Shown piece by piece: positions 22,460 to 33,019 of a DNA stretch of 64,000 nt; position 1 is the stretch's first letter, and each line of letters opens with the position of its first letter. The position numbers and the translations under genes are program-made. The notes under the pieces are model-generated. The model was given only the letters and a program-made list of their open reading frames with translations. It was not told the DNA's origin and made no database searches. This stretch comes from Neoarius graeffei. Taxonomy: Eukaryota > Chordata > Actinopteri > Siluriformes > Ariidae. The DNA is taken from assembly GCF_027579695.1 (NCBI RefSeq), contig NC_083587.1, positions 2,746,501 through 2,810,500 on the forward strand, written 5' to 3'.

Positions 22460-25400
22460 CCGCTCTCTCTCTCGCGCGCGAGGGAGGGGCTGCCCGCTCT
22501 CTCTCTCGCGCGCGAGGGAGGGGCTGCCCGCTCTCTCTCTCGCGCGCGAGGGAGCGGCTGCCCGCTCTCTCTCTCGCGCGCGAGGGAGGGGCTGCCCGCG
22601 CTCTCTCTCGCAGGAGGGACGGGCTGCCCGCTCTCTCTCGCGAGAGGGAGGTGCTGCCCGCTCTGTCACGCGCGAGGGAGGGGCTGCCCGCTCTGTCTCG
22701 CAGGAGGGAGGGGCTGCCCGCTCTGTCACGCGCGAGGGAGGGGCTGCCCGCTCTGTCTCGCAGGAGGGAGGGGCTGCCCGCTCTGTCTCGCGCGAGGGAG
22801 GGGCTGCCCGCTCTGTCACGCGCGAGGGAGGGGCTGCCCGCTCTGTCACGCGCGAGGGAGGGGCTGCCCGCTCTGTCACGCGCGAGGGAGGGGCTGCCCG
22901 CTCTGTCACGCGCGAGGGAGGGGCTGCCCGCTCTGTCACGCGCGAGGGAGGGGCTGCCCGCTCTGTCACGCTCGAGGGAGGGCCTGCCCGCTCTCTCTCG
23001 CGCGCGCGAGGGAGGGGCTGCCCGCTCTCTCTCGCGCGCGCGAGGGACGGGCTGCCCGCTCTCTCTCGCGCGAGGGAGGGGCTTCTCGCTCTCTCTCGCG
23101 CGAGGGAGGGGCTGCCTGCTCTCTCTCGCGCGAGGGAGTGGCTGCCCGCTCTCTCTCTCGCGCGAGGGAGGGTCTGCTCGCTCTCTCTCTCGCGCGAGGG
23201 AGGGACTGCTCGCTCTGTCACGCGCGAGGGAGGGTCTTCTCGCTCTCTCTCGCGCGAGGGAGGGGCTGCCTGCTCTCTCGCGCGCGCGAGGGAGGGGCTG
23301 CCCGCTCTCTCTCTCGCGCGCTAGGGAGGGGCTGCCCGCTCTCTCTCTCGCGCGCGAGGGACGGGCTGCCCGCTCTCTCTCGCGCGAGGGAGGGGCTGCC
23401 CGCTCTCTCTCGCGCGCGAGGGAGGGGCTGTCCGCTCTGTCACGCGCGAGGGAGGGGCTTCTCGCTCTCTCTCGCGCGAGGGAGGGGCTGCCTGCTCTCT
23501 CTCGCGCGAGGGAGTGGCTGCCCGCTCTCTCTCTCGCGCGAGGGAGGGCCTGCTCGCTCTCTCTCTCGCGCGAGGGAGGGTCTTCTCGCTCCGTCTCGCC
23601 CGAGGGAGGGGCTGCCCGCTCCGTCACGCAGGAGGGAGGGGCTGCCCGCTCCGTCACGCGCGAGGGAGGGGCTGCCCGCTCTCCCTCGCAGGAGGGAGGG
23701 GCTGCCCGCTCTCCCTCGCAGGAGCGAGGGGCTGCCCGCTCTCCCTCGCAGGAGCGAGGGGCTGCCCGCTCTCCCTCGCAGGAGCGAGGGGCTGCCCGCT
23801 CCGTCTCGCGCGAGGGAGGGGCTTCCCGCTCCGTCTCGCGCGAGGGAGGGGCTGTCCGCTCCGTCACGCGCGAGGGAGGGGCTGCCCGCTCCGTCTCGCG
23901 CGAGGGAGGGGCTGCCCGCTCCGTCTCGCGCGAGGGAGGGGCTTCCCGCTCCCTCTCGCGCGAGGGAGGGGCTGCCCGCTCCGTCTCGCGCGAGGGAGGG
24001 GCTGCCCGGTGTCACGCGCGGGGGAGGGGCTGCCCGCTCTGTCACGCTCGAGGGAGGGCCTGCCCGCTCTCTCTCGCGCGCGCGAGGGAGGGGCTGCCCG
24101 CTCTCTCTCGCGCGCGCGAGGGACGGGCTGCCCGCTCTCTCTCGCGCGAGGGAGGGGCTGCCCGCTCTGTCACGCGCGAGGGAGGGGCTTCTCGCTCTCT
24201 CTCGCGCGAGGGAGGGGCTGCCTGCTCTCTCTCGCGCGAGGGAGTGGCTGCCCGCTCTCTGTCTCGCGCGAGGGAGGGCCTGCTCGCTCTCTCTCTCGCG
24301 CGAGGGAGGGACTGCTCGCTCTGTCACGCGCGAGGGAGGGTCTTCTCGCTCTCTCTCGCGCGAGGGAGGGGTTGCCTGCTCTCTCGCGCGCGCGAGGGAG
24401 GGGCTGCCCGCTCTCTCTCTCGCGCGCGAGGGAGGGGCTGCCCGCTCTCTCTCTCGCGCGCGAGGGAGGGGCTGCCCGCTCTCTCTCTCGCGCGCGAGGG
24501 ACGGGCTGCCCGCTCTCTCTCGCGCGAGGGAGGGGCTGCCCGCTCTCTCTCGCGCGCGAGGGAGGGGTTGTCCGCTCTGTCACGCGCGAGGGAGGGGCTT
24601 CTCGCTCTCTCTCGCGCGAGGGAGGGGCTGCCTGCTCTCTCTCGCGCGAGGGAGTGGCTGCCCGCTCTCTCTCTCGCGCGAGGGAGGGCCTGCTCGCTCT
24701 CTCTCTCGCGCGAGGGAGGGACTGCTCGCTCTGTCACGCGCGAGGGAAGGTCTTCTCGCTCCGTCTCGCCCGAGGGAGGGGCTGCCCGCTCCGTCACGCA
24801 GGAGGGAGGGGCTGCCCGCTCCGTCACGCGCGAGGGAGGGGCTGCCCGCTCTCCCTCGCAGGAGGGAGGGGCTGCCCGCTCTCCCTCGCAGGAGCGAGGG
24901 GCTGCCCGCTCTCCCTCGCAGGAGCGAGGGGCTGCCCGCTCTCCCTCGCAGGAGCGAGGGGCTGCCCGCTCTCCCTCGCAGGAGCGAGGGGCTGCCCGCT
25001 CTCCCTCGCAGGAGCGAGGGGCTGCCCGCTCCGTCTCGCGCGAGGGAGGGGCTTCCCGCTCTGTCGCGCCCGAGGGAGGGGCTGCCCGCTCTCTCTCGCA
25101 CCAGGGAGGGGCTGGTCGCTCTCTCTCGCACCAGGGAGGGGCTGCTCGCTCTCTCTCGCACCAGGGAGGGGCTGCCCGCTCTGTCACCTACGAGGGAGGG
25201 GCTGCCCGCTCTGTCTCGCAGGAGGGAGGGGCTGCCCGCTCTGTCGCGCGCGAGGGAGGGGCTGCCCGCTCTGTCGCGCGCGAGGGAGGGGCTGCCCGCT
25301 CTGTCGCGCGCGAGGGAGGGGCTGCCCGCTCTCTCTCTCGCGCGCGAGGGAGGGGCTGCCCGCTCTCTCTCTCGCGCGCGAGGGAGGGGCTGCCCGCTCT

Positions 25401-28400
25401 CTCTCTCGCGCGCGAGGGAGCGGCTGCCCGCTCTCTCTCTCGCGCGCGAGGGAGGGGCTGCCCGCGCTCTCTCTCGCAGGAGGGACGGGCTGCCCGCTCT
25501 CTCTCGCGCGCGCGAGGGAGGGGCTGCCCGCTCTCTCTCTCGCGCGCGAGGGAGGGGCTGCCCGCTCTCTCTCTCGCGCGCGAGGGAGCGGCTGCCCGCT
25601 CTCTCTCTCGCGCGCGAGGGAGGGGCTGCCCGCGCTCTCTCTCGCAGGAGGGACGGGCTGCCCACTCTCTCTTGCGAGAGGGAGGGGCTGCCCGCTCTGT
25701 CACGCGCGAGGGAGGGGCTGCCCGCTCTGTCACGCGCGAGGGAGGGGCTGCCCGCTCTGTCACGCGCGAGGGAGGGCCTGCCCGCTCTGTCACGCGCGAG
25801 GGAGGGCCTGCCCGCTCTCTCTCTCTCGCGCGCGCGAGGGAGGGGCTGCCCGCTCTCTCTCTCGCGCGCGAGGGACGGGCTGCCCGCTCTCTCTCTCGCG
25901 CGCGAGGGACGGGCTGCCCGCTCTCTCTCTCTCTCGCGCGCGAGGGACGGGCTGCCCGCTCTCTCTCTCTCTCGCGCGCGAGTGAGGGGCTGCCCGCGCT
26001 CTCTCTCGCGCGCGAGGGACGGGCTGCCCGCGCTCTCTCTCGCGCGCGAGGGAGGGGCTGCCCGCTCTCTCTCGCGCGCGCGAGGGAGGGGCTGCCCGCT
26101 CTCTCTCCCGCGCGCGAGGGAGGGGCTGCCCGCTCTCTCGCGCGCGAGGGACGGGCTGCCCGCTCTCTCTCGCGCGCGAGGGAGGGGCTGCCCGCTCTCT
26201 CTCGCAGGAGGGAGGGGCTGCCCGCTCTGTCTCGCAGGAGGGAGGGGCTGCCCGCTCTGTCTCGCAGGAGGGAGGGGCTGCCCGCTCTGTCACGCGCGAG
26301 GGAGGGGCTGCCCGCTCTGTCTCGCAGGAGGGAGGGGCTGCCCGCTCTGTCTCGCAGGAGGGAGGGGCTGCCCGCTCTGTCACGCGCGAGGGAGGGGCTG
26401 CCCGCTCTGTCACGCGCGAGGGAGGGGCTGCCCGCTCTCTCTCGCGCGCGCGAGGGAGGGGCTGCCCGCTCTCTCTCTCGCGCGCGATGGAGCGGCTGCC
26501 CGCTCTCTCTCTCGCGCGCGATGGAGGGGCTGCCCGCGCTCTCTCTCGCAGGAGGGACGGGCTGCCCACTCTCTCTTGCGAGAGGGAGGGGCTGCCCGCT
26601 CTGTCACGCGCGAGGGAGGGGCTGCTCGCTCTGTCACGCGCGAGGGAGGGGCTGCCCGCTCTGTCACGCGCGAGGGAGGGGCTGCCCGCTCTGTCACGCG
26701 CGAGGGAGGGCCTGCCCGCTCTGTCACGCGCGAGGGAGGGGCTGCCCGCTCTCTCTCGCGCGCGCGAGGGAGGGGCTGCCCGCTCTCTCTCTCGCGCGCG
26801 AGGGAGCGGCTGCCCGCTCTCTCTCTCGCGCGCGAGGGAGGGGCTGCCCGCTCTGTCTCGCAGGAGGGAGGGGCTGCCCGCTCTGTCTCGCAGGAGGGAG
26901 GGGCTGCCCGCTCTGTCACGCGCGAGGGAGGGGCTGCCCGCTCTGTCTCGCAGGAGGGAGGGGCTGCCCGCTCTGTCTCGCAGGAGGGAGGGGCTGCCCG
27001 CTCTGTCACGCGCGAGGGAGGGGCTGCCCGCTCTGTCACGCGCGAGGGAGGGGCTGCCCGCTCTCTCTCGCGCGCGCGAGGGAGGGGCTGCCCGCTCTCT
27101 CTCTCGCGCGCGAGGGAGCGGCTGCCCGCTCTCTCTCTCTCTCGCGCGCGAGTGAGGGGCTGCCCGCGCTCTCTCTCGCGCGCGAGGGACGGGCTGCCCG
27201 CGCTCTCTCTCGCGCGGGAGGGAGGGGCTGCCCGCTCTCTCTCGCGCGCGCGAGGGAGGGGCTGCCCGCTCTCTCTCCCGCGCGCGAGGGAGGGGCTGCC
27301 CGCTCTCTCGCGCGCGAGGGACGGGCTGCCCGCTCTCTCTCGCGCGCGAGGGAGGGGCTGCCCGCTCTCTCTCGCAGGAGGGAGGGGCTGCCCGCTCTGT
27401 CTCGCAGGAGGGAGGGGCTGCCCGCTCTGTCTCGCAGGAGGGAGGGGCTGCCCGCTCTGTCACGCGCGAGGGAGGGGCTGCCCGCTCTGTCTCGCAGGAG
27501 GGAGGGGCTGCCCGCTCTGTCTCGCAGGAGGGAGGGGCTGCCCGCTCTGTCACGCGCGAGGGAGGGGCTGCCCGCTCTGTCACGCGCGAGGGAGGGGCTG
27601 CCCGCTCTGTCACGCGCGAGGGAGGGGCTGCCCGCTCTGTCACGCGCGAGGGAGGGGCTGCCCGCTCTCTCTCGCGCGCGCGAGGGAGGGGCTGCCCGCT
27701 CTCTCTCTCGCGCGCGAGGGAGCGGCTGCCCGCTCTCTCTCGCAGGAGGGAGGGGCTGCCCGCTCTGTCTCGCAGGAGGGAGGGGCTGCCCTCTCTGTCT
27801 CGCAGGAGGGAGGGGCTGCCCGCTCTGTCACGCGCGAGGGAGGGGCTGCCCGCTCTGTCTCGCAGGAGGGAGGGGCTGCCCGCTCTGTCACGCGCGAGGG
27901 AGGGGCTGCCCGCTCTGTCACGCGCGAGGGAGGGGCTGCCCGCTCTCTCTCGCGCGCGCGAGGGAGGGGCTGCCCGCTCTCTCTCTCGCGCGCGAGGGAG
28001 CGGCTGCCCGCTCTCTCTCTCGCGCGCGAGGGAGGGGCTGCCCGCGCTCTCTCTCGCAGGAGGGACGGGCTGCCCGCTCTCTCTCTCGCGCGCGAGGGAG
28101 GGGCTGCCTGCTCTCTCTCTCGCGCGCGAGGGAGGGGCTGCCCGCTCTCTCTCTCGCGCGCGAGGGAGCGGCTGCCCGCTCTCTCTCTCGCGCGCGAGGG
28201 AGGGGCTGCCCGCGCTCTCTCTCGCAGGAGGGACGGGCTGCCCACTCTCTCTTGCGAGAGGGAGGGGCTGCCCGCTCTGTCACGCGCGAGGGAGGGGCTG
28301 CTCGCTCTGTCACGCGCGAGGGAGGGGCTGCCCGCTCTGTCACGCGCGAGGGAGGGGCTGCCCGCTCTGTCACGCGCGAGGGAGGGCCTGCCCGCTCTGT

Positions 28401-29995
28401 CACGCGCGAGGGAGGGCCTGCCCGCTCTCTCTCTCTCTCGCGCGCGAGGTAGGGGCTGCCAGCTCTCTCTCTCTCTCGCGCGCGAGGGAGGGGCTGCCCG
28501 CTCTCTCTCTCTCGCGCGCGCGAGGGAGGGGCTGCCCGCTCTCTCTCTCGCGCGCGCGCGAGGGAGGGGCTGCCCGCTCTCTCTCTCTCGCGCGCGAGGG
28601 AGGGGCTGCCCGCTCTCTCTCTCGCGCGCGAGGGACGGGCTGCCCGCTCTCTCTCTCGCGCGCGAGGGACGGGCTGCCCGCTCTCTCTCTCGCGCGCGAG
28701 GGAGGGGCTGCCCGCTCTCTCTCTCGCGCGCGAGGGACGGGCTGCCCGCTCTCTCTCTCGCGCGCGAGGGACGGGCTGCCCGCTCTCTCTCTCTCTCGCG
28801 CGCGAGGGACGGGCTGCCCGCTCTCTCTCTCTCTCGCGCGCGAGTGAGGGGCTGCCCGCGCTCTCTCTCGCGCGCGAGGGACGGGCTGCCCGCGCTCTCT
28901 CTCGCGCGCGAGGGAGGGGCTGCCCGCTCTCTCTCGCGCGCGCGAGGGAGGGGCTGCCCGCTCTCTCTCCCGCGCGCGAGGGAGGGGCTGCCCGCTCTCT
29001 CGCGCGCGAGGGACGGGCTGCCCGCTCTCTCTCGCGCGCGAGGGAGGGGCTGCCCGCTCTCTCTCGCAGGAGGGAGGGGCTGCCCGCTCTGTCTCGCAGG
29101 AGGGAGGGGCTGCCCGCTCTGTCTCGCAGGAGGGAGGGGCTGCCCGCTCTGTCACGCGCGAGGGAGGGGCTGCCCGCTCTGTCTCGCAGGAGGGAGGGGC
29201 TGCCCGCTCTGTCTCGCAGGAGGGAGGGGCTGCCCGCTCTGTCACGCGCGAGGGAGGGGCTGCCCGCTCTGTCACGCGCGAGGGAGGGGCTGCCCGCTCT
29301 GTCACGCGCGAGGGAGGGGCTGCCCGCTCTGTCACGCGCGAGGGAGGGGCTGCCCGGTGTCACGCGCGGGGGAGGGGCTGCCTGCTCTGTCACGCTCGAG
29401 GGAGGGCCTGCCCGCTCTCTCTCGCGCGCGCTTGGGAGGGGCTGCCCGCTCTCTCTCGCGCGCGCGAGGGAGGGGCTGCCCGCTCTCTCTCGCGCGCGCG
29501 AGGGAGGGGCTGCCCGCTCTCTCTCTCGCGCGCGAGGGAGGGGCTGCCCGCTCTCTCTCTCGCGCGCGAGGGACGGGCTGCCCGCTCTCTCTCGCGCGAG
29601 GGAGGGGCTGCCCGCTCTCTCTCGCGCGAGGGAGGGCCTGCCCGCTCTCTCTCTCGCGCGAGGGAGGGCCTGCCCGCTCTCTCTCTCGCGCGAGGGAGGG
29701 ACTGCTCGCTCTGTCACGCGCGAGGGAGGGTCTTCTCGCTCTCTCTCGCGCGAGGGAGGGGCTGCCTGCTCTCTCTCTCGCGTGAGGGAGTGGCTGCCCG
29801 CTCTCTCTCTCGCGCTCGAGGGAGGGGCTGCCCGCTCTCTCTCTCTCGCGCGAGGGAGGGGCTGCCCGCTATCTCTCTCTCGCGCGAGGGAGGGGCTGCC
29901 CGCTCTCTCTCGCGCGCGCGAGGGAGGGGCTGCCCGCTCTCTCTCTCGCGCGAGGGAGGGGCTGCCCGCTCTCTCTCTCGCGCGCGAGGGAGGGG
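22460..29995. repeat. Right half of array: 30/32/34-bp mixed units and repeated modules
   Basis: Here the CT and CG dinucleotide parts expand (CTCTCTCTCTCGCGCGCG), giving 32- and 34-bp units that shift reading frame. Marker CCCACTCTCTCTTGCGAGAG occurs at 25661, 26565 and 28241. Marker CCCGGTGTCACGCGCGGG, a shortened unit, occurs at about 24005 and 29354. Marker TCTTCTCGCTCTC recurs at about 23235 and 24341. These show modular duplication over about 0.9-5.4 kb. Confidence 0.85.
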
Positions 29996-30004
29996 CTGCT
30001 TGCT

Positions 30005-30791
30005 CTGTCACGCGCGAGGGAGGGGCTGCTCGCTCTCTCTCGCACGAGGGAGGGGCTGCTCGGTCTGTCACGCACGAGGGAGGGGCTGCTCGCTCTCTCT
30101 CGCACGAGGGAGGGGCTGCTCGCTCTCTCTCGCACGAGGGAGGGGCTGCTCATTCTCTCTCGCACGAGGGAGGGGTTGCTCCCTCTGTCACGCACGAGGG
30201 AGGGGCTGCTCGGTCTGTCATGCACGAGGGAGGGGCTGCTCGCTCTCTCTCGCACGAGGGAGGGGCTGCTCGCTCTCTCTCGCACGAGAGAGGGGCTGCT
30301 CGCTCTGTCATGCACGAGGGAGGGGCTGCTCGCTCTCACACGCACGAGGGAGGGGCTGCTCGCTGTCTCTCACAGGAGGGAGGGGCTGCCTGCTCTCTCT
30401 CGCACGAGGGAGGGGCTGCTCGCTCTCACACGCACGAGGGAGGGGCTGCTCGCTCTCACACGCACGAAGGAGGGGCTCCTCGCTCTCACACGCACGAGGG
30501 AGGGGCTGCTTGCTCTCACACGCACGAGGGAGGGGCTGCTCGCTCTGTCACGCACGAGGGAGGGGCTGCTCGCTCTGTCACGCAAGAGGGAGGAGCTGCT
30601 CGCTCTGTCACGCACGAGGGAGGGGCTGCTCGCTCTCACACGCACGAGGGAGGGGCTGCTCGCTCTCACACGCACGAGGGAGGGGCTGCTCACTCTCTCT
30701 CGCACGAGGGAGGGGCTGCTCGGTCTCTCTCTCGCACGAAGGAGTGGTTGCTCGCTCTCTCTCCCACGAGGGAGGGGCAGCTTGCTCTCAG
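30005..30791. repeat. Right-edge subfamily of the minisatellite
   Basis: Units switch to CACGCACGAGG and CTCACACGCACGAGG with CTGCTCG ends, as at the left edge, and become more degenerate towards 30790 (GAAGGAGTGG, CCCACGAGGG). CpG number per unit falls compared with the interior. Confidence 0.88.
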
Positions 30792-31316
30792 AGATACACA
30801 GTCTTGTAGCCTCATGGTATTGTAACAAGTAACAGCCTGTATTGTTGTGTGTGTGTGTCTGTGTCTGTTCTGCCTGCGCCTTGCTCCCTGTCTGTAGTTG
30901 CGTGCATTGCCTCTGTCTTGCACTCCAGTGGTTCCCCCGGTAGCCGGGGGGGAGTGAAAGTTACTTTTTTTTGCCTTTCTGCCATGCTAGTCCTTTTTAC
31001 CGGGACATGAGATTTCAGCATTTTTATTTTTTTTTGTTCTGTAGCTTGAATAAGTTTAGGGTACTGAATAACACTTTCAGTTAAAGTTGAGTCTGATGCT
31101 TTTGTGCTGATGCTACAATAGCCTCCTATCACAATAAATATTCCCTGTAACATTTCCCGTTTTCTACTCATCTTTCTGTGATTGTCCCTCTTTCCCATGG
31201 TTGTATGTTGTGGGTGTGGCATTAGGTGGGAAAAGTGCTTTTTAGGGATTCATCAGATCATTCAACTGAGAGATAACTGAGAGCTGGTTCTGACTGAGCT
31301 GAGAAATATATTTGCT
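30792..31316. other. Array right flank, no gene recognised
   Basis: Contains a short (GT)n run (30847-30860), a CCGGTAGCCGGGG inverted motif (30939-30952) and T-rich tracts at 30965-30972 and 31020-31036. No homology was recognised. Confidence 0.4.
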
Positions 31317-31478
31317 ATGCAGAGAATAACAACGTTTTTTAAAAGCAATGATGGTGGATATAAGAATAAAAGAATGGATGAGGAAGGAAGTGTAGTGAAG
31401 AAAGCTAGAATGACGGGAGAAGGTGCGGGAAAATTATATAATGAGATGGAAAGCACACACCTCAGTGCAAACATTTAG
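31317..31478 (+). CDS. Orphan 53-residue ORF, possible transposase first exon
   Basis: Open frame MQRITTFFKSNDGGYKNK, then a lysine/glutamate-rich tail ending HLSANI. The ITTFF-plus-basic start resembles N-termini of hAT-derived or KIAA1586-like proteins of fish, in which a short first exon begins with an ...SFF motif. That is only a resemblance; no zinc finger or catalytic residue is encoded. It lies right of the minisatellite, with the hAT-like end at 8415 on the other side, so it could belong to the transposon that hosts the array. It could equally be a chance frame. Confidence 0.25.
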   Translation: MQRITTFFKSNDGGYKNKRMDEEGSVVKKARMTGEGAGKLYNEMESTHLSANI

Positions 31479-31860
31479 ATGGGAACATACAACACAGCAG
31501 AAAAAAATATATACAGTATATACTAATGGTGCATGTCACAACACAGCAGAAAAACAAAGAATATATATACAACTGGGCGTGTTGAGTTGCAGATGTTAAT
31601 TGCACATTAGTTATAGAAACTCAGTTCAGCTACAAAACTCAGGATATTGCACTGTATTTGGTATTGCATTGTATTGGGTATAGATGTAAAAGTGTAGAAA
31701 TATCAAATATACAAAAGCTATAAAAACTAAAAAGTTGCTCTGTAGTAAGTATTGCACTGTATCAGGTAAGTGTGAGAACATTTAGTATAGCTTGAATGTA
31801 AGTGCTTATAAGTTGTTTCCTAGAAGTTCAGCACTTTTTGTACCTGACTTTTGCACCTGT
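31479..31860. other. AT-rich spacer
   Basis: No gene seen. A short repeated motif (CACAACACAGCAGAAAAA) occurs at about 31489-31506 and 31537-31554. Imperfect repetitions of GTATTGCACTGTAT occur near 31640-31760. Confidence 0.4.
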
Positions 31861-32022
31861 GCTGTAATGTGATCTCATCTCATCATCTCTAGCCCCTTTA
31901 TCCTGTTCTAGAGGGTCGCAGGCAAGCTGGACCCTATCCCAGCTGATTACAGGCGAAAGGGGGGGGGTACACCCTGGACAAGTCGCCAGGTCATCACAGG
32001 GCTGACACATATTGGTAGACAC

Positions 32023-32698
32023 ATATGCCGCTTTTCCACTACAAACGCGGCTGAGTCGGGCTGAGCCGTGCCGTGCTGAGTCGAGCTGAGTGGGGCTGTT
32101 GGAGTTGCATTTCGACTACAACCGCGCTGAACCGTGCTGGCTGGAAGTGGGTGGACACATTGGGTGGAGTTAGCGAAAGTGGGTGGACGTCAGGTGATGT
32201 CGTTAAGCAGCGCAAACAGTGACATCAGTGAGCTTTTAAGCGGTAGTCTCACGACCCGGAGAGTAAACAATAAACATGGAGGACATGGAGTCGTTAGTGT
32301 TGCTGGTCTTGGTGCTGTGGCTTGTTGTCACCGACAACGCCAACAGATACTGGCAAGAGCGTATAGATGAGGCGAGGCGCATAAGGCTTCAGAAATTCTC
32401 GTAATTCGTAATTATTCTCCTTCCGGGTTTGCGGTGTTTACAGATCCCAGCGCGCTCGCGGGGCGTGTGTGGGCATGTGAGGACACTCCTCCTCACCAAT
32501 CAGTGCACAGGGGAGTGTCTGCTCACGCCCCCAGCCTCACTCGGCTCGGCTTGGCTTGCTTCAGCCCCACTCCAAAACGGTGCAAGTTTTAGGGGCTAAG
32601 CAGGGCTGAAGCGAGCTGAGTCGTACTGGTTTTTGGTAGTCGAAACGCGAGCTGTGTCGGGCTGAAGCGAGCTGAAGTGAGCTGAAAAAGGGCCAATA
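32023..32698. mobile_element. PIF/Harbinger-like MITE inside the SINE
   Basis: Element 32026-32695 has ends TGCCGCTTTTCCACTAC and, in reverse complement at the right, TGGCCCTTTTTCAGCTC, flanked by the 3-bp ATA on both sides, consistent with the 3-bp target duplication of PIF/Harbinger. Both ends hold many GCTGAGTCG/GCTGAAGCGA-type repeats. The surrounding SINE resumes with GACAACCACTCACAC. A short ORF lies inside at 32276-32404. Confidence 0.75.
32276..32404 (+). CDS. 42-residue ORF inside the MITE
   Basis: Encodes a methionine/acidic start, a hydrophobic stretch SLVLLVLVLWLVV (residues 6-18) and then NANRYWQERIDEARRIRLQ. It may be the N-terminal remnant of the protein of the parent Harbinger-type element; no nuclease residues remain. 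There is no evidence that it is translated. Confidence 0.3.
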   Translation: MEDMESLVLLVLVLWLVVTDNANRYWQERIDEARRIRLQKFS

Positions 32699-33019
32699 GA
32701 CAACCACTCACACCTGCAGTCAATTTAGAGTCACCATTTAACCTAACCTGCATGTCTTTGGGGGAAATCAGAACACCTGGAAGAAACCCACACAGACAAC
32801 ATGCAAACTCCGCACAGAAAGGCCCTTGTCAGCCACAGGGCTCGAACCCAGACCTTCTTGCTGTGAGACAACAGCGCTAACCACTACACCATCATGCTGC
32901 TGTAATGTGATGTAATGTGATGTGATCTCAAAAACAAAAATTCCTCTTGCTGCATATATTTGACAAGGGCCACTGATCCGACTGATTGGATGGCACCATG
33001 AGCTGTTGCTAATGGGCTT

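Larger units (their letters stand above)
8812..30791. repeat. Giant 30-bp minisatellite array (about 22 kb)
   Basis: About 700 or more tandem units. The commonest form is CTCTGTCACGCGC joined to GAGGGAGGGGCTGCCCG, 30 bp. The GGGAGGGGCTG core is nearly invariant; the CTCT/CACG half varies and defines subfamilies. Every unit carries up to four CpG sites, a CTCGCGCGAG-type palindrome in many copies and a GGGAGGGG purine tract on the plus strand. Because 30 is divisible by 3 and the unit lacks stops, very long frames are open in both strands (the longest, 9442-28452). These are not treated as genes. Blocks of homogenised units, 32/34-bp length variants and kilobase-scale duplications are described separately. 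It begins beside a (CA)n microsatellite and ends at TTGCTCTCAGAGATACACAG. Confidence 0.98.
31861..32911 (-). mobile_element. Mermaid/V-SINE-like tRNA-derived SINE, split by a MITE
   Basis: SINE body 31874-32898 (minus), flanked by the duplication GCTGTAATGTGAT (31861-31873, 32899-32911). The tRNA-related head is at the right (GCTCGAACCC, complement of a pol III B box; TAACCACTACACCA, complement of the A-box region). The body includes the conserved ACATGCAGGTTAGGTTAA and CAGGTCATCACAGGGCTGAC blocks (in antisense). It is interrupted at 32026-32695 by a MITE. It is more diverged than the three SINE copies at 57.9, 59.4 and 60.2 kb, so it is older. Confidence 0.9.

Noticed and set aside
8812-30791. 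CRISPR-like array (about 30-bp repeats)
   Set aside because: There are no unique spacers; units abut each other directly and the context is vertebrate transposon-rich DNA.
8846-30791. Telomeric or rDNA-spacer repeat
   Set aside because: No TTAGGG arrays and no rRNA sequence are present in or beside the array.
9030-30828. Dozens of very long open frames (up to over 6300 codons) on both strands
   Set aside because: They are a by-product of a stop-free 30-bp unit repeated in frame; overlapping frames on both strands, decapeptide monotony and no promoter or homologue argue against genes.
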